DNA of 64,000 nucleotides from the NCBI RefSeq assembly GCF_019602855.1, contig NZ_CP080767.1, positions 1,550,001 through 1,614,000 of the forward strand, in the 5' to 3' direction. Positions within the stretch are counted from its first letter, which is position 1, and each line of letters starts with the position of its first letter. The notes below the pieces were generated by a model, which ran no database searches, was not told the DNA's origin, and worked only from the letters and a program-made list of their open reading frames with translations. Position numbers and translations under genes: made by a program. This document shows, in pieces, positions 8,314-17,841 of the stretch. The DNA comes from Cupriavidus pinatubonensis (lineage in GTDB: Bacteria > Pseudomonadota > Gammaproteobacteria > Burkholderiales > Burkholderiaceae).

Positions 8314-8952
8314 ATGAGACCCGGTCCGGATGACTGCCTGCTGGTAGTCGACGTGCAGAACGACTTCATGCCAGGCGGCGCGCTTGCCGTGCCGCGTGGC
8401 GATGAGATCGTGCCTGTCGTCAACCGGCTCGCGCATGCATTCCCGCACGTGGTGCTGACGCAGGACTGGCACCCGGCGGACCATGTCTCGTTTGCCGCCA
8501 ACCATGCCGGTACCGAGCCGTTCCAGATGCTCGCGTTGCCGTATGGCCAGCAGGTGCTGTGGCCGGTCCATTGCGTGCAGGGCACAACGGGTGCGGCGTT
8601 CCACGCCGGGCTCGACGTGCCCCACGCCCGGCTGGTGATCCGAAAGGGCCATCACACGGGCGTGGACAGCTACTCCGCCTTCATGGAGGCGGACCGCAGC
8701 ACGCGCACCGGACTGGCCGGCTACCTGCGAGAGCACGGCGTGAAGCGCGTGTTCCTGGCCGGACTGGCGACGGACTACTGCGTGGCGTGGAGCGCGCTCG
8801 ATGCGCGCGCTGCAGGCTTCGACGCCGTGTTGATCGAGGATGCGTGCCGTGCCATCGACCTTAACGGGTCGCTGGCGCAGGCGTGGCAGGACCTCGCAGC
8901 CGCTGGTGTCAAGCGCATCCACGCGGCCGAACTGCTGCAAGCCCCGGGCTGA
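8314..8952 (+). CDS. pncA: Nicotinamidase (PncA-type, isochorismatase-like fold)
   Basis: A 212-residue cysteine hydrolase converting nicotinamide to nicotinate for NAD salvage. The catalytic triad can be placed at Asp13 (VVDVQNDF), Lys111 (IRKGHH) and Cys156 (ATDYCV), and the metal-site residues [10 protein letters not shown] are present. Length matches PncA (about 210). GGAGG (8304-8308) precedes the ATG. Its place between fadB and a thiolase is unusual for PncA; NAD supply for the dehydrogenases is a possible rationale, but simple operon hitch-hiking is equally likely. Confidence 0.9.
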   Translation: MRPGPDDCLLVVDVQNDFMPGGALAVPRGDEIVPVVNRLAHAFPHVVLTQDWHPADHVSFAANHAGTEPFQMLALPYGQQVLWPVHCVQGTTGAAFHAGLDVPHARLVIRKGHHTGVDSYSAFMEADRSTRTGLAGYLREHGVKRVFLAGLATDYCVAWSALDARAAGFDAVLIEDACRAIDLNGSLAQAWQDLAAAGVKRIHAAELLQAPG

Positions 8953-8999
8953 ACCGAACTAACCGAACTGAAAGACACCAAGATTCCGAGGAGCAAGAC

Positions 9000-10178
9000 A
9001 TGAACGAGGCAGTCATCGTATCCACCGCCCGCACCGGGCTGGCCAAGAGCTGGAAGGGCGCGTTCAACATGACCCATGGCGCGACGCTCGGCGGCCACGC
9101 CGTGGAGCACGCCATTGCGCGCGCAAAGATCGAAGCCGGCGAAGTGGAAGACGTGCTGATGGGCTGTGCCAACCCCGAAGGCGCCACCGGCTCCAACATC
9201 GCCCGCCAGATCGCCTTGCGTGCGGGTTGCCCGGTCACCGTGCCGGGTGCGACCGTGAACCGCTTCTGCTCGTCCGGCCTGCAGACCATTGCTATGGCGG
9301 CGCAGCGCGTGATCGCCGATGAAGGCGATATCTTCGTGGCCGGCGGCGTGGAAAGCATCTCCTGCGTCCAGGCGGAAATGAACCGCCACATGCTCGCCGA
9401 TCCGTGGCTGGTCAAGAACAAGCCGGAAATCTACTGGAACATGCTCCAGACCGCCGAGAACGTGGCCAAGCGCTACAACATCTCGAAGGATCGCCAGGAC
9501 GAGTACGGCGTGCGCAGCCAGCAGCGCGCCGCCGCCGCCCAGGAAGCCGGCAAGTTCAAGGACGAGATCGTGCCGATCACGGTGCTCGCAGGCGTGGCCG
9601 ACAAGTCCACGGGCCAGTTGGTCACGAAGGAAGTGACGCTGGACCGCGACGAAGGCATCCGTGGCGACACCACGCTGGAAGCCGTGTCGAAAATCCGTAC
9701 TGCCGTGCCGGGTGGCGTGGTCACCGCCGGCAATGCGTCGCAGTTCTCGGACGGTGCTTCGGCTGCCGTGGTGATGAACGCGCGCGTCGCCGCCGCCAAG
9801 GGCCTGCAGCCGCTGGGCGTGTTCCGCGGCTTTGCCGTGGCGGGTTGCGAGCCCGATGAAATGGGCATCGGCCCGGTGTTCGCGGTGCCCAAGCTGCTGA
9901 AGAAGGCGGGCCTGAAGGTCGACGACATTGGCCTGTGGGAGCTGAACGAAGCCTTCGCCGTGCAGGTGCTGTACTGCGCTGACAAGCTGGGCATCCCGAT
10001 GGATCGCCTGAACGTCAACGGTGGCGCTATCGCGGTGGGCCACCCGTATGGCGTGTCGGGTGCTCGCCTGGTCGGCCATGCGCTGATTGAAGGCAAGCGC
10101 CGTGGCGTGAAGTACGTCGTCGTGACGATGTGCATCGGCGGCGGGCAGGGCGCGGCCGGGTTGTTCGAAGTGCTGTAA
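9000..10178 (+). CDS. Acetyl-CoA C-acyltransferase (3-ketoacyl-CoA thiolase)
   Basis: A 392-residue thiolase that cleaves 3-ketoacyl-CoA with CoA to release acetyl-CoA. The catalytic residues are Cys90 (NRFCSSG), His348 (AVGHPYG) and Cys378 (MCIGGGQ). The His loop has HPYG where many family members have HPLG or HPIG. Start ATG 9000 follows GAGGAG; the frame continues open upstream into pncA but without a better start. With the fadB-like gene and the acyl-CoA dehydrogenase it supplies all four steps of a beta-oxidation spiral. FadA or FadI equivalence cannot be settled by eye. Confidence 0.92.
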   Translation: MNEAVIVSTARTGLAKSWKGAFNMTHGATLGGHAVEHAIARAKIEAGEVEDVLMGCANPEGATGSNIARQIALRAGCPVTVPGATVNRFCSSGLQTIAMAAQRVIADEGDIFVAGGVESISCVQAEMNRHMLADPWLVKNKPEIYWNMLQTAENVAKRYNISKDRQDEYGVRSQQRAAAAQEAGKFKDEIVPITVLAGVADKSTGQLVTKEVTLDRDEGIRGDTTLEAVSKIRTAVPGGVVTAGNASQFSDGASAAVVMNARVAAAKGLQPLGVFRGFAVAGCEPDEMGIGPVFAVPKLLKKAGLKVDDIGLWELNEAFAVQVLYCADKLGIPMDRLNVNGGAIAVGHPYGVSGARLVGHALIEGKRRGVKYVVVTMCIGGGQGAAGLFEVL

Positions 10179-10190
10179 GTCTGGTTTGCT

Positions 10191-10216
10191 TCCCTCTCCC
10201 GTGCGCGGGAGAGGGA
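10191..10216. repeat. Strong palindromic hairpin, copy 1 of an interspersed family
   Basis: TCCCTCTCCCG (10191-10201) pairs perfectly with CGGGAGAGGGA (10206-10216) around a TGCG loop: an 11-bp stem 12 bases after the thiolase stop. A near-copy, with the same preceding TGGTTTGCT, lies at 26238-26265. It may serve as a terminator or mRNA stabiliser and looks like a REP-type repeat. Confidence 0.7.
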
Positions 10217-10369
10217 GCACCCATGTAGTCACTGAAAGGCAGGCGTTCCTGCAAATTCAATACCGCTCCAGGGTCATTCCCATTCGATAGGGATTTCTCG
10301 CACCCTCGGGCGCGCCAGCAAGACAAGAAGAACCGCGGTGCGCCACGCAGCGCCCCGCATGGAGACACC

Positions 10370-12226
10370 ATGTCGCTGATCCTTTCCCGCCGTGACCTGA
10401 ATTTCGTCCTGTACGAATGGCTCAAGGCGGACGAATTGACCCGCATTCCCCGCTACGCCGACCACTCGCGCGAGACTTTCGACGCGGCGCTGGATACGTG
10501 CGAGAAAATCGCCACCGACCTGTTTGCGCCCCACAACAAGAAGAACGACCAGCACGAACCCGAATTCGACGGCGAGACCGTCACCATCATTCCCGAAGTC
10601 GGCACGGCGCTGAAGGCGTTCTGCGAGGCTGGGCTGATGGCCGCCGGACAGGACTACGAAATCGGCGGCATGCAGCTGCCGGTGCTGGTCGAGAAAGCAG
10701 GCTTTGCGTACTTCAAGGGCGCCAACGTCGGCACGAGTTCCTACCCGTTCCTGACCATCGGCAACGCCAACCTGCTGCTTACGCACGGCACGCCCGCGCA
10801 GATCGATACCTTCGTCAAGCCCGAAATGGAAGGCCGCTTCTTCGGCACCATGTGCCTGTCGGAGCCGCAGGCCGGTTCGTCGCTGTCGGACGTCACCACG
10901 CGTGCCGAGTACGAAGGCGAATCGCCGCTCGGCGCGCAATACCGTCTGCGCGGCAACAAGATGTGGATCTCGGCCGGCGAGCACGAACTGTCGGACAACA
11001 TCGTGCATCTGGTGCTGGCCAAGATTCCGGGGCCGGACGGAAAGCTGGTGCCGGGCGTGAAGGGCATCTCGCTGTTCATCGTGCCAAAGTACCTCGTCAA
11101 CGCGGACGGCTCGCTCGGCGAGCACAACGACGTGGTGCTGGCCGGCCTGAACCACAAGATGGGTTACCGTGGCACCACGAACTGCCTGCTGAATTTCGGC
11201 GAGGGCATGAAGTACAAGCCGGCCGGCAAGGCTGGCGCCATCGGCTATCTGGTCGGCGAGCCCGGCAAGGGCCTTGCCTGCATGTTCCACATGATGAACG
11301 AGGCCCGCATCGGCGTGGGCCTCGGCGCGGTCATGCTCGGCTATACCGGCTATCTGCATGCAGTCGACTATGCGCGCAATCGTCCGCAAGGCCGCCCGGT
11401 CGGCCCCGGCGGCAAGGACCCGGCAAGCCCGCAGGTGAAGCTCGTCGAGCATGCCGATATCCGCCGCATGCTGCTCGCACAGAAGAGCTATGTGGAAGGC
11501 GGCCTCGCGCTGAACCTGTATTGCGCGAAGCTGGTCGACGAAGAGCGCGCCGCGTCCGCCGATGCGGTCAAGCATGAACAGCTTTCGCTGCTGCTCGATA
11601 TCCTGACCCCGATCGCCAAGAGCTGGCCGTCGCAGTGGTGCCTCGAAGCGAACAACCTGGCTATCCAGGTCCATGGTGGCTATGGCTATACCCGCGAGTA
11701 CAACGTCGAGCAGTTCTACCGCGACAACCGCCTGAACCCGATCCATGAAGGCACGCACGGCATCCAGGGCCTGGACCTGCTGGGCCGCAAGGTCGTGATG
11801 AAGGACGGCGCCGCATTCCGCCTGCTGGGCGAGCGTGTGCGCGAGACCTGCGAATGCGCACTGTCGAGCGGCGACAAGGAGCTGGGCAGCCAGGCGCGCG
11901 CGCTTGGTGCTGCGGCGACACGTCTTGCCGAGGTCACGAAGGTGCTGTGGAGCGCCGGCGATGCCAACGTGACGCTGGCCAATGCGAGCATCTACCTGGA
12001 AGCGTTCGGCCACGTGGTGGTCGCATGGATCTGGCTGGAGCAGGCACTGGTCGCGCAAGCTGCGCTGGCAGGTGGCGCCAGCGGCGAGGACGAAACCTTC
12101 TATCGCGGCAAGCTTGCCGCGGCCACGTACTTCTCCCGCTGGGAACTGCCCAAGGTCGGCCCGCAGCTCGAACTGCTGGCTACGCTGGACCGTACCACGC
12201 TGGATATGCAGGACGCCTGGTTCTGA
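10370..12226 (+). CDS. Acyl-CoA dehydrogenase, long form with C-terminal extension (DmdC/FadE-like)
   Basis: A 618-residue flavoprotein that oxidises an acyl-CoA to the 2-enoyl-CoA with FAD. The mid-domain has TMCLSEPQAGSSLSD and the C-terminal half has IQVHGGYGYTREYNVEQFYRD, both acyl-CoA dehydrogenase signatures. The catalytic Glu is probably in the NPIHEGTHGIQ stretch that follows. It is about 200 residues longer than the standard 380-400-residue enzyme, placing it in the group with an extra N-terminal and a C-terminal helical domain (3-methylmercaptopropionyl-CoA dehydrogenase-like). Electrons would go to ETF. GGAGA lies four bases before the ATG. Chain-length preference is unknown. Confidence 0.92.
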   Translation: MSLILSRRDLNFVLYEWLKADELTRIPRYADHSRETFDAALDTCEKIATDLFAPHNKKNDQHEPEFDGETVTIIPEVGTALKAFCEAGLMAAGQDYEIGGMQLPVLVEKAGFAYFKGANVGTSSYPFLTIGNANLLLTHGTPAQIDTFVKPEMEGRFFGTMCLSEPQAGSSLSDVTTRAEYEGESPLGAQYRLRGNKMWISAGEHELSDNIVHLVLAKIPGPDGKLVPGVKGISLFIVPKYLVNADGSLGEHNDVVLAGLNHKMGYRGTTNCLLNFGEGMKYKPAGKAGAIGYLVGEPGKGLACMFHMMNEARIGVGLGAVMLGYTGYLHAVDYARNRPQGRPVGPGGKDPASPQVKLVEHADIRRMLLAQKSYVEGGLALNLYCAKLVDEERAASADAVKHEQLSLLLDILTPIAKSWPSQWCLEANNLAIQVHGGYGYTREYNVEQFYRDNRLNPIHEGTHGIQGLDLLGRKVVMKDGAAFRLLGERVRETCECALSSGDKELGSQARALGAAATRLAEVTKVLWSAGDANVTLANASIYLEAFGHVVVAWIWLEQALVAQAALAGGASGEDETFYRGKLAAATYFSRWELPKVGPQLELLATLDRTTLDMQDAWF

Positions 12227-12278
12227 CCCGCGCCGCTATCCGTGTCCACGACATCGAGGAACATCAGGGAACCCAATC

Positions 12279-13061
12279 ATGCGTACCATCCAGCAACTAT
12301 TTGACCTGAAGGGCCGTACCGCGCTCGTGACCGGCGGTTCGCGCGGGCTTGGCCTGCAGATTGCCGAAGCACTGGGCGAGCAAGGTGCGCGCGTGGTGCT
12401 TTCCGCGCGCAAGGCCGACGAACTGCAGGCCGCGCAGGCACACCTGAAAGCGCGCGGCATCGAGGCCGACTGGATCGCCGCCGACGGCGCACAGGAAGCC
12501 GATATCGCGCGCCTTGCCGACGAAGCACTGGCGAAGCTCGGCCACATCGACATCCTCGTCAACAATGCCGGCGCTACCTGGGGCGCTCCCGCCGAAGACC
12601 ACCCGGTCGAAGCCTGGGACAAGGTCATGAACCTGAACATCCGCGGCCTGTTCCTGTTGACGCAGCGCATCGGCAAGCTGTCGATGATTCCGCGCCGCTA
12701 CGGCCGCATCATCAACGTGGCATCGATTGCCGGTCTCGCCGGCAACCCGCCGGGGTCGATGGAAACCATTGCCTACAACACCTCCAAGGGTGCCGTGGTC
12801 AACTTCACGCGCACGCTGGCGGGCGAGTGGGGCGAGCACAACATCACCGTCAATGCGCTGGCGCCGGGCTTCTTCCCGTCGAAGATGACCAAGGGCTCGC
12901 TCGATCGCCTGGGCGTGGATGCCATGTGCGAAGGCGTGCCGCTGCACCGCCTTGGCGACGACGAAGACCTGAAGGGCGCCGCGCTGCTGTTCGCGAGCGA
13001 CGCGGGCAAGCACATTACCGGCCAGATCCTGGCCGTGGACGGTGGCGTCAGCGCAGTCTGA
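12279..13061 (+). CDS. SDR-family oxidoreductase (FabG-like)
   Basis: A 260-residue classical short-chain dehydrogenase. It shows the cofactor loop TGGSRGLG, the NNAG motif near residue 95 and an active Tyr-Lys pair in YNTSKG, with the Ser in VASIAG. The C-terminus ends HITGQILAVDGG as usual. It sits 52 bases after the acyl-CoA dehydrogenase and before a thioesterase, so a 3-hydroxyacyl or hydroxy-lipid substrate is likely. An Arg just after the first Gly of the loop suggests NADP, but this is not decisive. Confidence 0.88.
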   Translation: MRTIQQLFDLKGRTALVTGGSRGLGLQIAEALGEQGARVVLSARKADELQAAQAHLKARGIEADWIAADGAQEADIARLADEALAKLGHIDILVNNAGATWGAPAEDHPVEAWDKVMNLNIRGLFLLTQRIGKLSMIPRRYGRIINVASIAGLAGNPPGSMETIAYNTSKGAVVNFTRTLAGEWGEHNITVNALAPGFFPSKMTKGSLDRLGVDAMCEGVPLHRLGDDEDLKGAALLFASDAGKHITGQILAVDGGVSAV

Positions 13062-13127
13062 TCGCATGGTCTAATGGCGGGTGGCTGCGCCTGGCGTGGC
13101 GCCCGTCTCATTGAACCTGACAAGACC

Positions 13128-13571
13128 ATGACGCAACACAACGGATTCCCGAACCGTATTCCCTTCCTGTCCGAACTTGGCGTGACCTGCAACCGCAGCG
13201 AAGGGGGGCGAAGCGAACTTGAACTCGCGCTGGAAGAGCGCCACCAGAACAGCTGGGACATGGCCCACGGCGGCGTGCTCATGACACTGCTCGACGTGGC
13301 CATGGCGGTGGCCGGCCGCTCGGCCGACACGCTCGGGCGCGGCCTGGTCACCATCGAAATGAAGACCAGTTTCATGGCGCCCGGACGCGGTACGCTCAGT
13401 GCACGCGGCGAATGCGTGCACCGGACCACGACCATGGCGTTCTGCGAGGCCGAGATCGTCGATGCCGACGGCAAGACCGTGGCGCGCGCGTCCGGCACGT
13501 TCAAGTACGTGAAGCGGATTCCGCCGCAGCGCACGGCCGACGATGGCGCGGACACCGGCGCCGACGGCTGA
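13128..13571 (+). CDS. PaaI-family hotdog-fold acyl-CoA thioesterase
   Basis: A 147-residue single hotdog domain. The HGGVLMTLLDVAMA segment (about residues 46-60) holds the conserved HGG turn and the catalytic Asp of PaaI-type thioesterases, and TIEMKTSFMAPG is the typical second strand. It probably hydrolyses acyl-CoA intermediates, releasing CoA if a substrate stalls. I used ATG 13128; an in-frame codon 54 bases earlier would add residues not typical of the family. It belongs to the beta-oxidation-like run. Confidence 0.85.
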   Translation: MTQHNGFPNRIPFLSELGVTCNRSEGGRSELELALEERHQNSWDMAHGGVLMTLLDVAMAVAGRSADTLGRGLVTIEMKTSFMAPGRGTLSARGECVHRTTTMAFCEAEIVDADGKTVARASGTFKYVKRIPPQRTADDGADTGADG

Positions 13572-13657
13572 TCGAAACTAACGGGGCAGGAGCCGGCGCA
13601 GACCGGCAGGCAATGCAGCAGTCGAAGTCAACACAACAAGATTGATCGGGAGACACG

Positions 13658-15016
13658 ATGCAGAAGACAGCTGGCGCCGCGCGGCGCCTGATTGCCACCC
13701 TGAGACTTCGCGCCCTTGGCGCGCTCGGAGCGGGCGTACTGGCGGCGAACTCGCCGGTGCACGCCCAGGCCACCCCGGCCGCACCGCCTTCTTTCCCGGA
13801 CGCCGCCGCCACCGACCCCATCACGCTCGGGTGGATGCAGGGTTTCCCGCCGCCGGCCGACAAGCAGATCGGCTTCAATATCGCGAGCAGCCGCTTTCCG
13901 CGCCAGCGCTGGAGCTTTTCGCATATGCGCGAGCTGGTGCCGACTGCGGCCGTCTGGCATGGCCGCGCCGGTGTGAGCGCGTTGCCACGCGCGGAGCGCG
14001 ATATCAGCGCTGTGCCGTTCACGGACGCCGACGGCAGCCGCCGCATGTTCTCCGACATGCTGGCACTGACCTACACCGACGGCATCCTCGTGATGCACAA
14101 GGGCAAGGTGGTCTACGAACGCTATTTCGGCGCGCTGGACGACCACACGCCGCACCTTGCCATGTCGGTGACCAAGTCCTTCGTGGGCACGCTGGCGGCC
14201 GTGCTCGCTGCGGACGGCAAGCTCGACCCGGCCGCGCCGGTCACGCGCTATGTGCCCGAGATGGCTGGCACTGCCTACGGCGATGCTACGGTCCGCCAGG
14301 TCATGGACATGACCGTGGGCGTCAGGTATTCGGAAAACTATGCCGACCCGAAGGCGGAAGTCTTCGACTACGCGCGTGCCGGCGGCATGCTGCCGCGCGA
14401 TGCCGCTTACACAGGGCCACAGAATTTCTATGACTTCCTGAAGACGCTGCAAAAGGAAGGCGAACACGATCAGGCCTTCGCCTACAAGACCGTGAATGCC
14501 GAGGTGCTCGCGTGGATCGTCAAGCGCGCGTCGGGTCAGTCGCTGGCGAAGCTGCTGTCCGATCGCGTCTGGCAAAAGATGGGCGCCGAGAGCGATGCCT
14601 ACTTCACCGTCGACAGCATCGGCACCGAATCGGGCGGCGGGGGCCTCAACACCACCCTGCGCGACCTCGCTCGCTTCGGTGAAACCATGCGCAACCAGGG
14701 CCGCTTCAATGGCCAGCAGGTGATTCCCGCATCGGTCGTCCAGGAAATCAGTGGTGGCGGCGACCGTGCCAAGTTCGCCAAGGCCGGCTACGCCACGCTG
14801 CCGGGCTGGAGCTACCGCGACATGTGGTGGGTATCCCACGACGACCACGGCGTCTATGAAGCGCGCGGCATCCATGGTCAGCGCATCTATATCGATCCCA
14901 AGGCGCAGATGACCATTGTGCGCTACGCCTCGCACCCGATTGCGGCCAACGCCGCCAATGACCCCGTGACCCATCGCGCTTACCGCGCGCTGGCGATGGA
15001 GCTGATGAAGCAATAA
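13658..15016 (+). CDS. Exported serine hydrolase, class C beta-lactamase fold
   Basis: A 452-residue protein with an Arg-rich N-terminus, a hydrophobic segment and a likely cleavage after VHA-QA near residue 36, so it is probably periplasmic. The SxxK motif is Ser170-Val-Thr-Lys173, and a possible YxN-type Tyr lies in the AYKTVNAEV region. A KTG-like third motif is not obvious and may be the H-G pair in RGIHGQRIY. Family members include esterases, 6-aminohexanoate oligomer hydrolases and D-aminopeptidases. Its place among acyl-CoA genes favours an esterase-type role that frees an acid for uptake. GGGAGA precedes the ATG. Confidence 0.82.
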   Translation: MQKTAGAARRLIATLRLRALGALGAGVLAANSPVHAQATPAAPPSFPDAAATDPITLGWMQGFPPPADKQIGFNIASSRFPRQRWSFSHMRELVPTAAVWHGRAGVSALPRAERDISAVPFTDADGSRRMFSDMLALTYTDGILVMHKGKVVYERYFGALDDHTPHLAMSVTKSFVGTLAAVLAADGKLDPAAPVTRYVPEMAGTAYGDATVRQVMDMTVGVRYSENYADPKAEVFDYARAGGMLPRDAAYTGPQNFYDFLKTLQKEGEHDQAFAYKTVNAEVLAWIVKRASGQSLAKLLSDRVWQKMGAESDAYFTVDSIGTESGGGGLNTTLRDLARFGETMRNQGRFNGQQVIPASVVQEISGGGDRAKFAKAGYATLPGWSYRDMWWVSHDDHGVYEARGIHGQRIYIDPKAQMTIVRYASHPIAANAANDPVTHRAYRALAMELMKQ

Positions 15017-15060
15017 CCGCGGCACAACCCCCGCCGCGTTTCCCTTTACAAGGATCTGAC

Positions 15061-16074
15061 ATGTCCACCAATACGTTCAAGCGCATCGTCCTGGCATCGC
15101 GCCCCGAAGGCGCCGTGACGCCGGCCAACTTCCGCCTCGAGGAAGTACCCGTGCCGGAGCTTGCCGACGGCCAGGTGCTGGTGCGCAACCATTACCTGTC
15201 GCTGGACCCGTATATGCGCGGTCGCATGAACGACAGCAAGTCGTACGCCACGCCGCAGCCGCTGAACGAGGTGATGATCGGCGGCACGGTGGGCGAAGTC
15301 GTCGCGAGCAAGAACAGCAAGTACAAGGCCGGCGACAAGGTGGTCGGCATGTTCGGCTGGCAGGAAATGGGCGTGAGCGACGGCACCGGCATGCAACCGG
15401 TCGATACCACGCATATCCCGCTGTCGGCGTATCTCGGTTCAGTCGGTATGCCGGGCGTGACGGCATGGTACGGCCTGAACAAGATCATTCAGCCGAAGGC
15501 GGGCCAGACGGTGGTCGTCAGCGCTGCGTCGGGCGCTGTGGGCAGCGTCGTCGGGCAACTGGCCAAGCTGGCCGGCTGCCGCGCCGTGGGGTTTGCCGGC
15601 GGCAAGGACAAGTGCGACTACGTGGTCAATGAGCTGGGCTTCGACGCGTGTATCGACTACAAGGCCGCCAAGGATTCCAAGGAGCTCTACACGATGCTCA
15701 AGGAAGCCACGCCCAATGGCATCGACGGCTACTTCGAGAACGTGGGCGGTGACATCCTTGATGCCGTACTGACGCGCATGAATGCGTTCGGCCGCATTGC
15801 CATGTGCGGCATGATCGCGGGCTATGACGGCCAGCCGCTGCCGCTGAAGAATCCGCAGCTGATCCTGGTCTCGCGCCTGACCGTCGAAGGCTTCATCGTT
15901 TCCGAACACATGGAGGTGTGGCCGCAGGCGCTGAAGGAGCTGGGCACGGCCGTCGCGCAGGGCAAGCTCAAGTTCCGCGAATCGGTCGCGCAGGGCCTGG
16001 AAAGCGCGCCGGAAGCATTCATGGGCCTGCTCAAGGGCAAGAACTTCGGCAAGCAGCTGGTGAAACTGGTGTAA
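15061..16074 (+). CDS. NADP-dependent medium-chain reductase (CurA / 2-alkenal reductase-like)
   Basis: A 337-residue MDR-superfamily protein without the zinc-binding Cys pattern of alcohol dehydrogenases. The SLDPYMRGRM motif near residue 45 is typical of the leukotriene-B4 12-hydroxydehydrogenase/CurA group, and the cofactor loop AASGAVGSVVGQLAK lies near residue 155. Such enzymes reduce the C=C bond of enones or alkenals with NADPH. AAGGA precedes the ATG. It could detoxify unsaturated intermediates of the neighbouring pathway. Confidence 0.88.
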   Translation: MSTNTFKRIVLASRPEGAVTPANFRLEEVPVPELADGQVLVRNHYLSLDPYMRGRMNDSKSYATPQPLNEVMIGGTVGEVVASKNSKYKAGDKVVGMFGWQEMGVSDGTGMQPVDTTHIPLSAYLGSVGMPGVTAWYGLNKIIQPKAGQTVVVSAASGAVGSVVGQLAKLAGCRAVGFAGGKDKCDYVVNELGFDACIDYKAAKDSKELYTMLKEATPNGIDGYFENVGGDILDAVLTRMNAFGRIAMCGMIAGYDGQPLPLKNPQLILVSRLTVEGFIVSEHMEVWPQALKELGTAVAQGKLKFRESVAQGLESAPEAFMGLLKGKNFGKQLVKLV

Positions 16075-16149
16075 GCGCCAGGGCGTCGCCGGCCGGGCCT
16101 GGCGCCCGGTCGGCGGACCTGCGCACAACGACTACCACAGGAGACACGC

Positions 16150-16995
16150 ATGAACGCCCCGCAAGCCCATCCCGCAGCCGCCGACGAAATCGGCGCCGGC
16201 CTGTCCGAAGAGGTCAAGGCCCGCTACCGCAACCTGCCGCGGCCGCCGGAGTTCGACACGCCCGCGCAGGAACGCCTCCATCGCAAGCAACGCCTTGCCG
16301 CGGCGTTCCGGCTGTTTTCGAAGTTCGGCTTCGACGAAGGCGTCGCCGGCCACATCACGGCGCGCGATCCCGAGCATACCGACACGTTTTGGGTCAACCC
16401 GTTCGGCGTGCATTTCAGCCAGGTGAACGTGTCGAACCTGATCCGCTGCGACCATCACGGCAACGTGGTGGAAGGCGACTATCCGGTCAACGCAGCAGCC
16501 TTTGCAATCCATTCACGCGTGCACCAGACGCGTCCGGACGCGGTCGCCGCCGCGCACTCGCACAGCACGTATGGCCGCGCATGGTCCACGCTGGGCCGCC
16601 CGCTCGACCCGCTCACGCAGGACGTCTGCGCGTTCTATAACGACCATGCCGTCTATGACGATTTCGGCGGCGTGGTGGTGGAGCTGGACGAGGGCCAGCG
16701 CATTGCCAATGCGCTGGGATCGAACAAGGCCGCCATCCTGCAGAACCACGGGCTGCTGACGGTCGGTAAGACCGTCGACGAGGCCGCGTGGTGGTTCATC
16801 ACGATGGAGCGCTCGTGCCAGGTGCAATTGCTGGCGGAAGCCGCTGCCGCGCGCACCAATGCGCCGCTCAAGTTCATCTCCGAGGCCGCAGCGAGCCAGG
16901 CCTATTCGATCGTCGGTACCGCGCAGGCGGGCTGGTTCCAATTCCAGCCGTTGTACGCCCGCATCGTCAAAGAACAGCCCGACCTGCTGGACTGA
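16150..16995 (+). CDS. Class II aldolase/adducin-family protein
   Basis: A 281-residue protein of the class II aldolase fold. The metal site is visible as AAHSHSTYGRA near residue 136 and NHGLLTVG near residue 200. Catabolic members act on sugar phosphates, but this group with a long N-terminus and a C-terminal YSIVGTAQAGWFQFQPLY segment is often found with SDR and fatty-acid genes and has no firm activity. ACAGGAGAC precedes the start. Only four bases separate its stop from the next SDR, suggesting a shared substrate. Confidence 0.85.
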   Translation: MNAPQAHPAAADEIGAGLSEEVKARYRNLPRPPEFDTPAQERLHRKQRLAAAFRLFSKFGFDEGVAGHITARDPEHTDTFWVNPFGVHFSQVNVSNLIRCDHHGNVVEGDYPVNAAAFAIHSRVHQTRPDAVAAAHSHSTYGRAWSTLGRPLDPLTQDVCAFYNDHAVYDDFGGVVVELDEGQRIANALGSNKAAILQNHGLLTVGKTVDEAAWWFITMERSCQVQLLAEAAAARTNAPLKFISEAAASQAYSIVGTAQAGWFQFQPLYARIVKEQPDLLD

Positions 16996-16999
16996 AGCC

Positions 17000-17812
17000 A
17001 TGGCCCCGTTCACCGGCAGGGTGGTACTGATCACGGGTGCGTCGGACGGCATTGGCGCGGAACTCGCGATGCTGCTGGCACAGCAGGGCGCCCGGCTCGC
17101 ACTGGCCGCGCGCCGCCTGGACATGCTGCATGCGCTGGCCAGCCGCATCCAGGCCATGCACCCGCATGCCGAGGTCGCCGTATGGCGCACCGATGTGTCC
17201 GATGAGTCCGCCTGCACGCGCCTCGTTGCGGACGTCGTTGCGTATTACGGCGGCCTTGACGTGCTGGTCAACAACGCCGGCGTATCCGCGCACGGCTACT
17301 TCGAGCAGGTGTCCGACTACGGCTATTACGAGACCGTCATGCGCGTGAACTACTTCGGCGCGATGTGGTGCACGCGCGCTGCCTTGCCTCACTTGCGCGC
17401 GCGCCGTGGCCTGATGGTGGCCGTATCGAGCCTGGCCGGCAAGGTCGGCGTGCCTGGGCGTACCGCGTATTCGGCCAGCAAGTTTGCACTGGCCGGCTTC
17501 TGCGAAGCGCTGCGCTGCGAACTGCACGGCAGCGGCGTCGATATCTGCGTGGTGTTTCCTGGCGTGGTCGCGACGGATACGCGGGTCAACGGCTTCGGCC
17601 CCGATGGCCGCGCGCTTGGCGAAAGCCGGCTGCGTGAGGACGATGCCATGACCGCGCAGGAATGCGCGCGCCAGATGCTGGCCGCGATGACCGCGCGCAA
17701 GCGCGAACTGGTGATGACGGCTAAAGGTCGGCTGGGGCAGTGGCTTAAGTTGCTGGCTCCGGCGATGGTGGATCGCATGGCGCTGAAGGCGCTGAAACAG
17801 GCAGGCCGCTGA
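17000..17812 (+). CDS. SDR-family oxidoreductase
   Basis: A 270-residue short-chain dehydrogenase with cofactor loop TGASDGIG, NNAG near residue 90 and active YSASK. It has a longer C-terminal tail (ARKRELVMTAKGRLGQWLKLLAPAMVD) that resembles the membrane-associating tails of DHRS7-like SDRs. Start ATG lies four bases after the aldolase stop, so the two are probably translated together. The IS element begins 28 bases downstream of its stop, so the coding sequence is intact but read-through to later genes may be lost. Confidence 0.87.
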   Translation: MAPFTGRVVLITGASDGIGAELAMLLAQQGARLALAARRLDMLHALASRIQAMHPHAEVAVWRTDVSDESACTRLVADVVAYYGGLDVLVNNAGVSAHGYFEQVSDYGYYETVMRVNYFGAMWCTRAALPHLRARRGLMVAVSSLAGKVGVPGRTAYSASKFALAGFCEALRCELHGSGVDICVVFPGVVATDTRVNGFGPDGRALGESRLREDDAMTAQECARQMLAAMTARKRELVMTAKGRLGQWLKLLAPAMVDRMALKALKQAGR

Positions 17813-17826
17813 GCCGGGCCAAAGAA

Positions 17827-17841
17827 GGTCCGATAAGGACC
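17827..17841. repeat. Small palindrome at the IS left boundary
   Basis: GGTCC (17827-17831), GATAA, GGACC (17837-17841) form a 5-bp stem with a 5-base loop that directly abuts the left end of the insertion sequence. It may be the hairpin-like target the element used, or the terminator of the preceding gene. Confidence 0.4.

Noticed and set aside
6075..8585. An 836-residue minus-strand frame opposite fadB.
   Set aside because: Antisense shadow of a gene with complete hydratase and dehydrogenase motifs.
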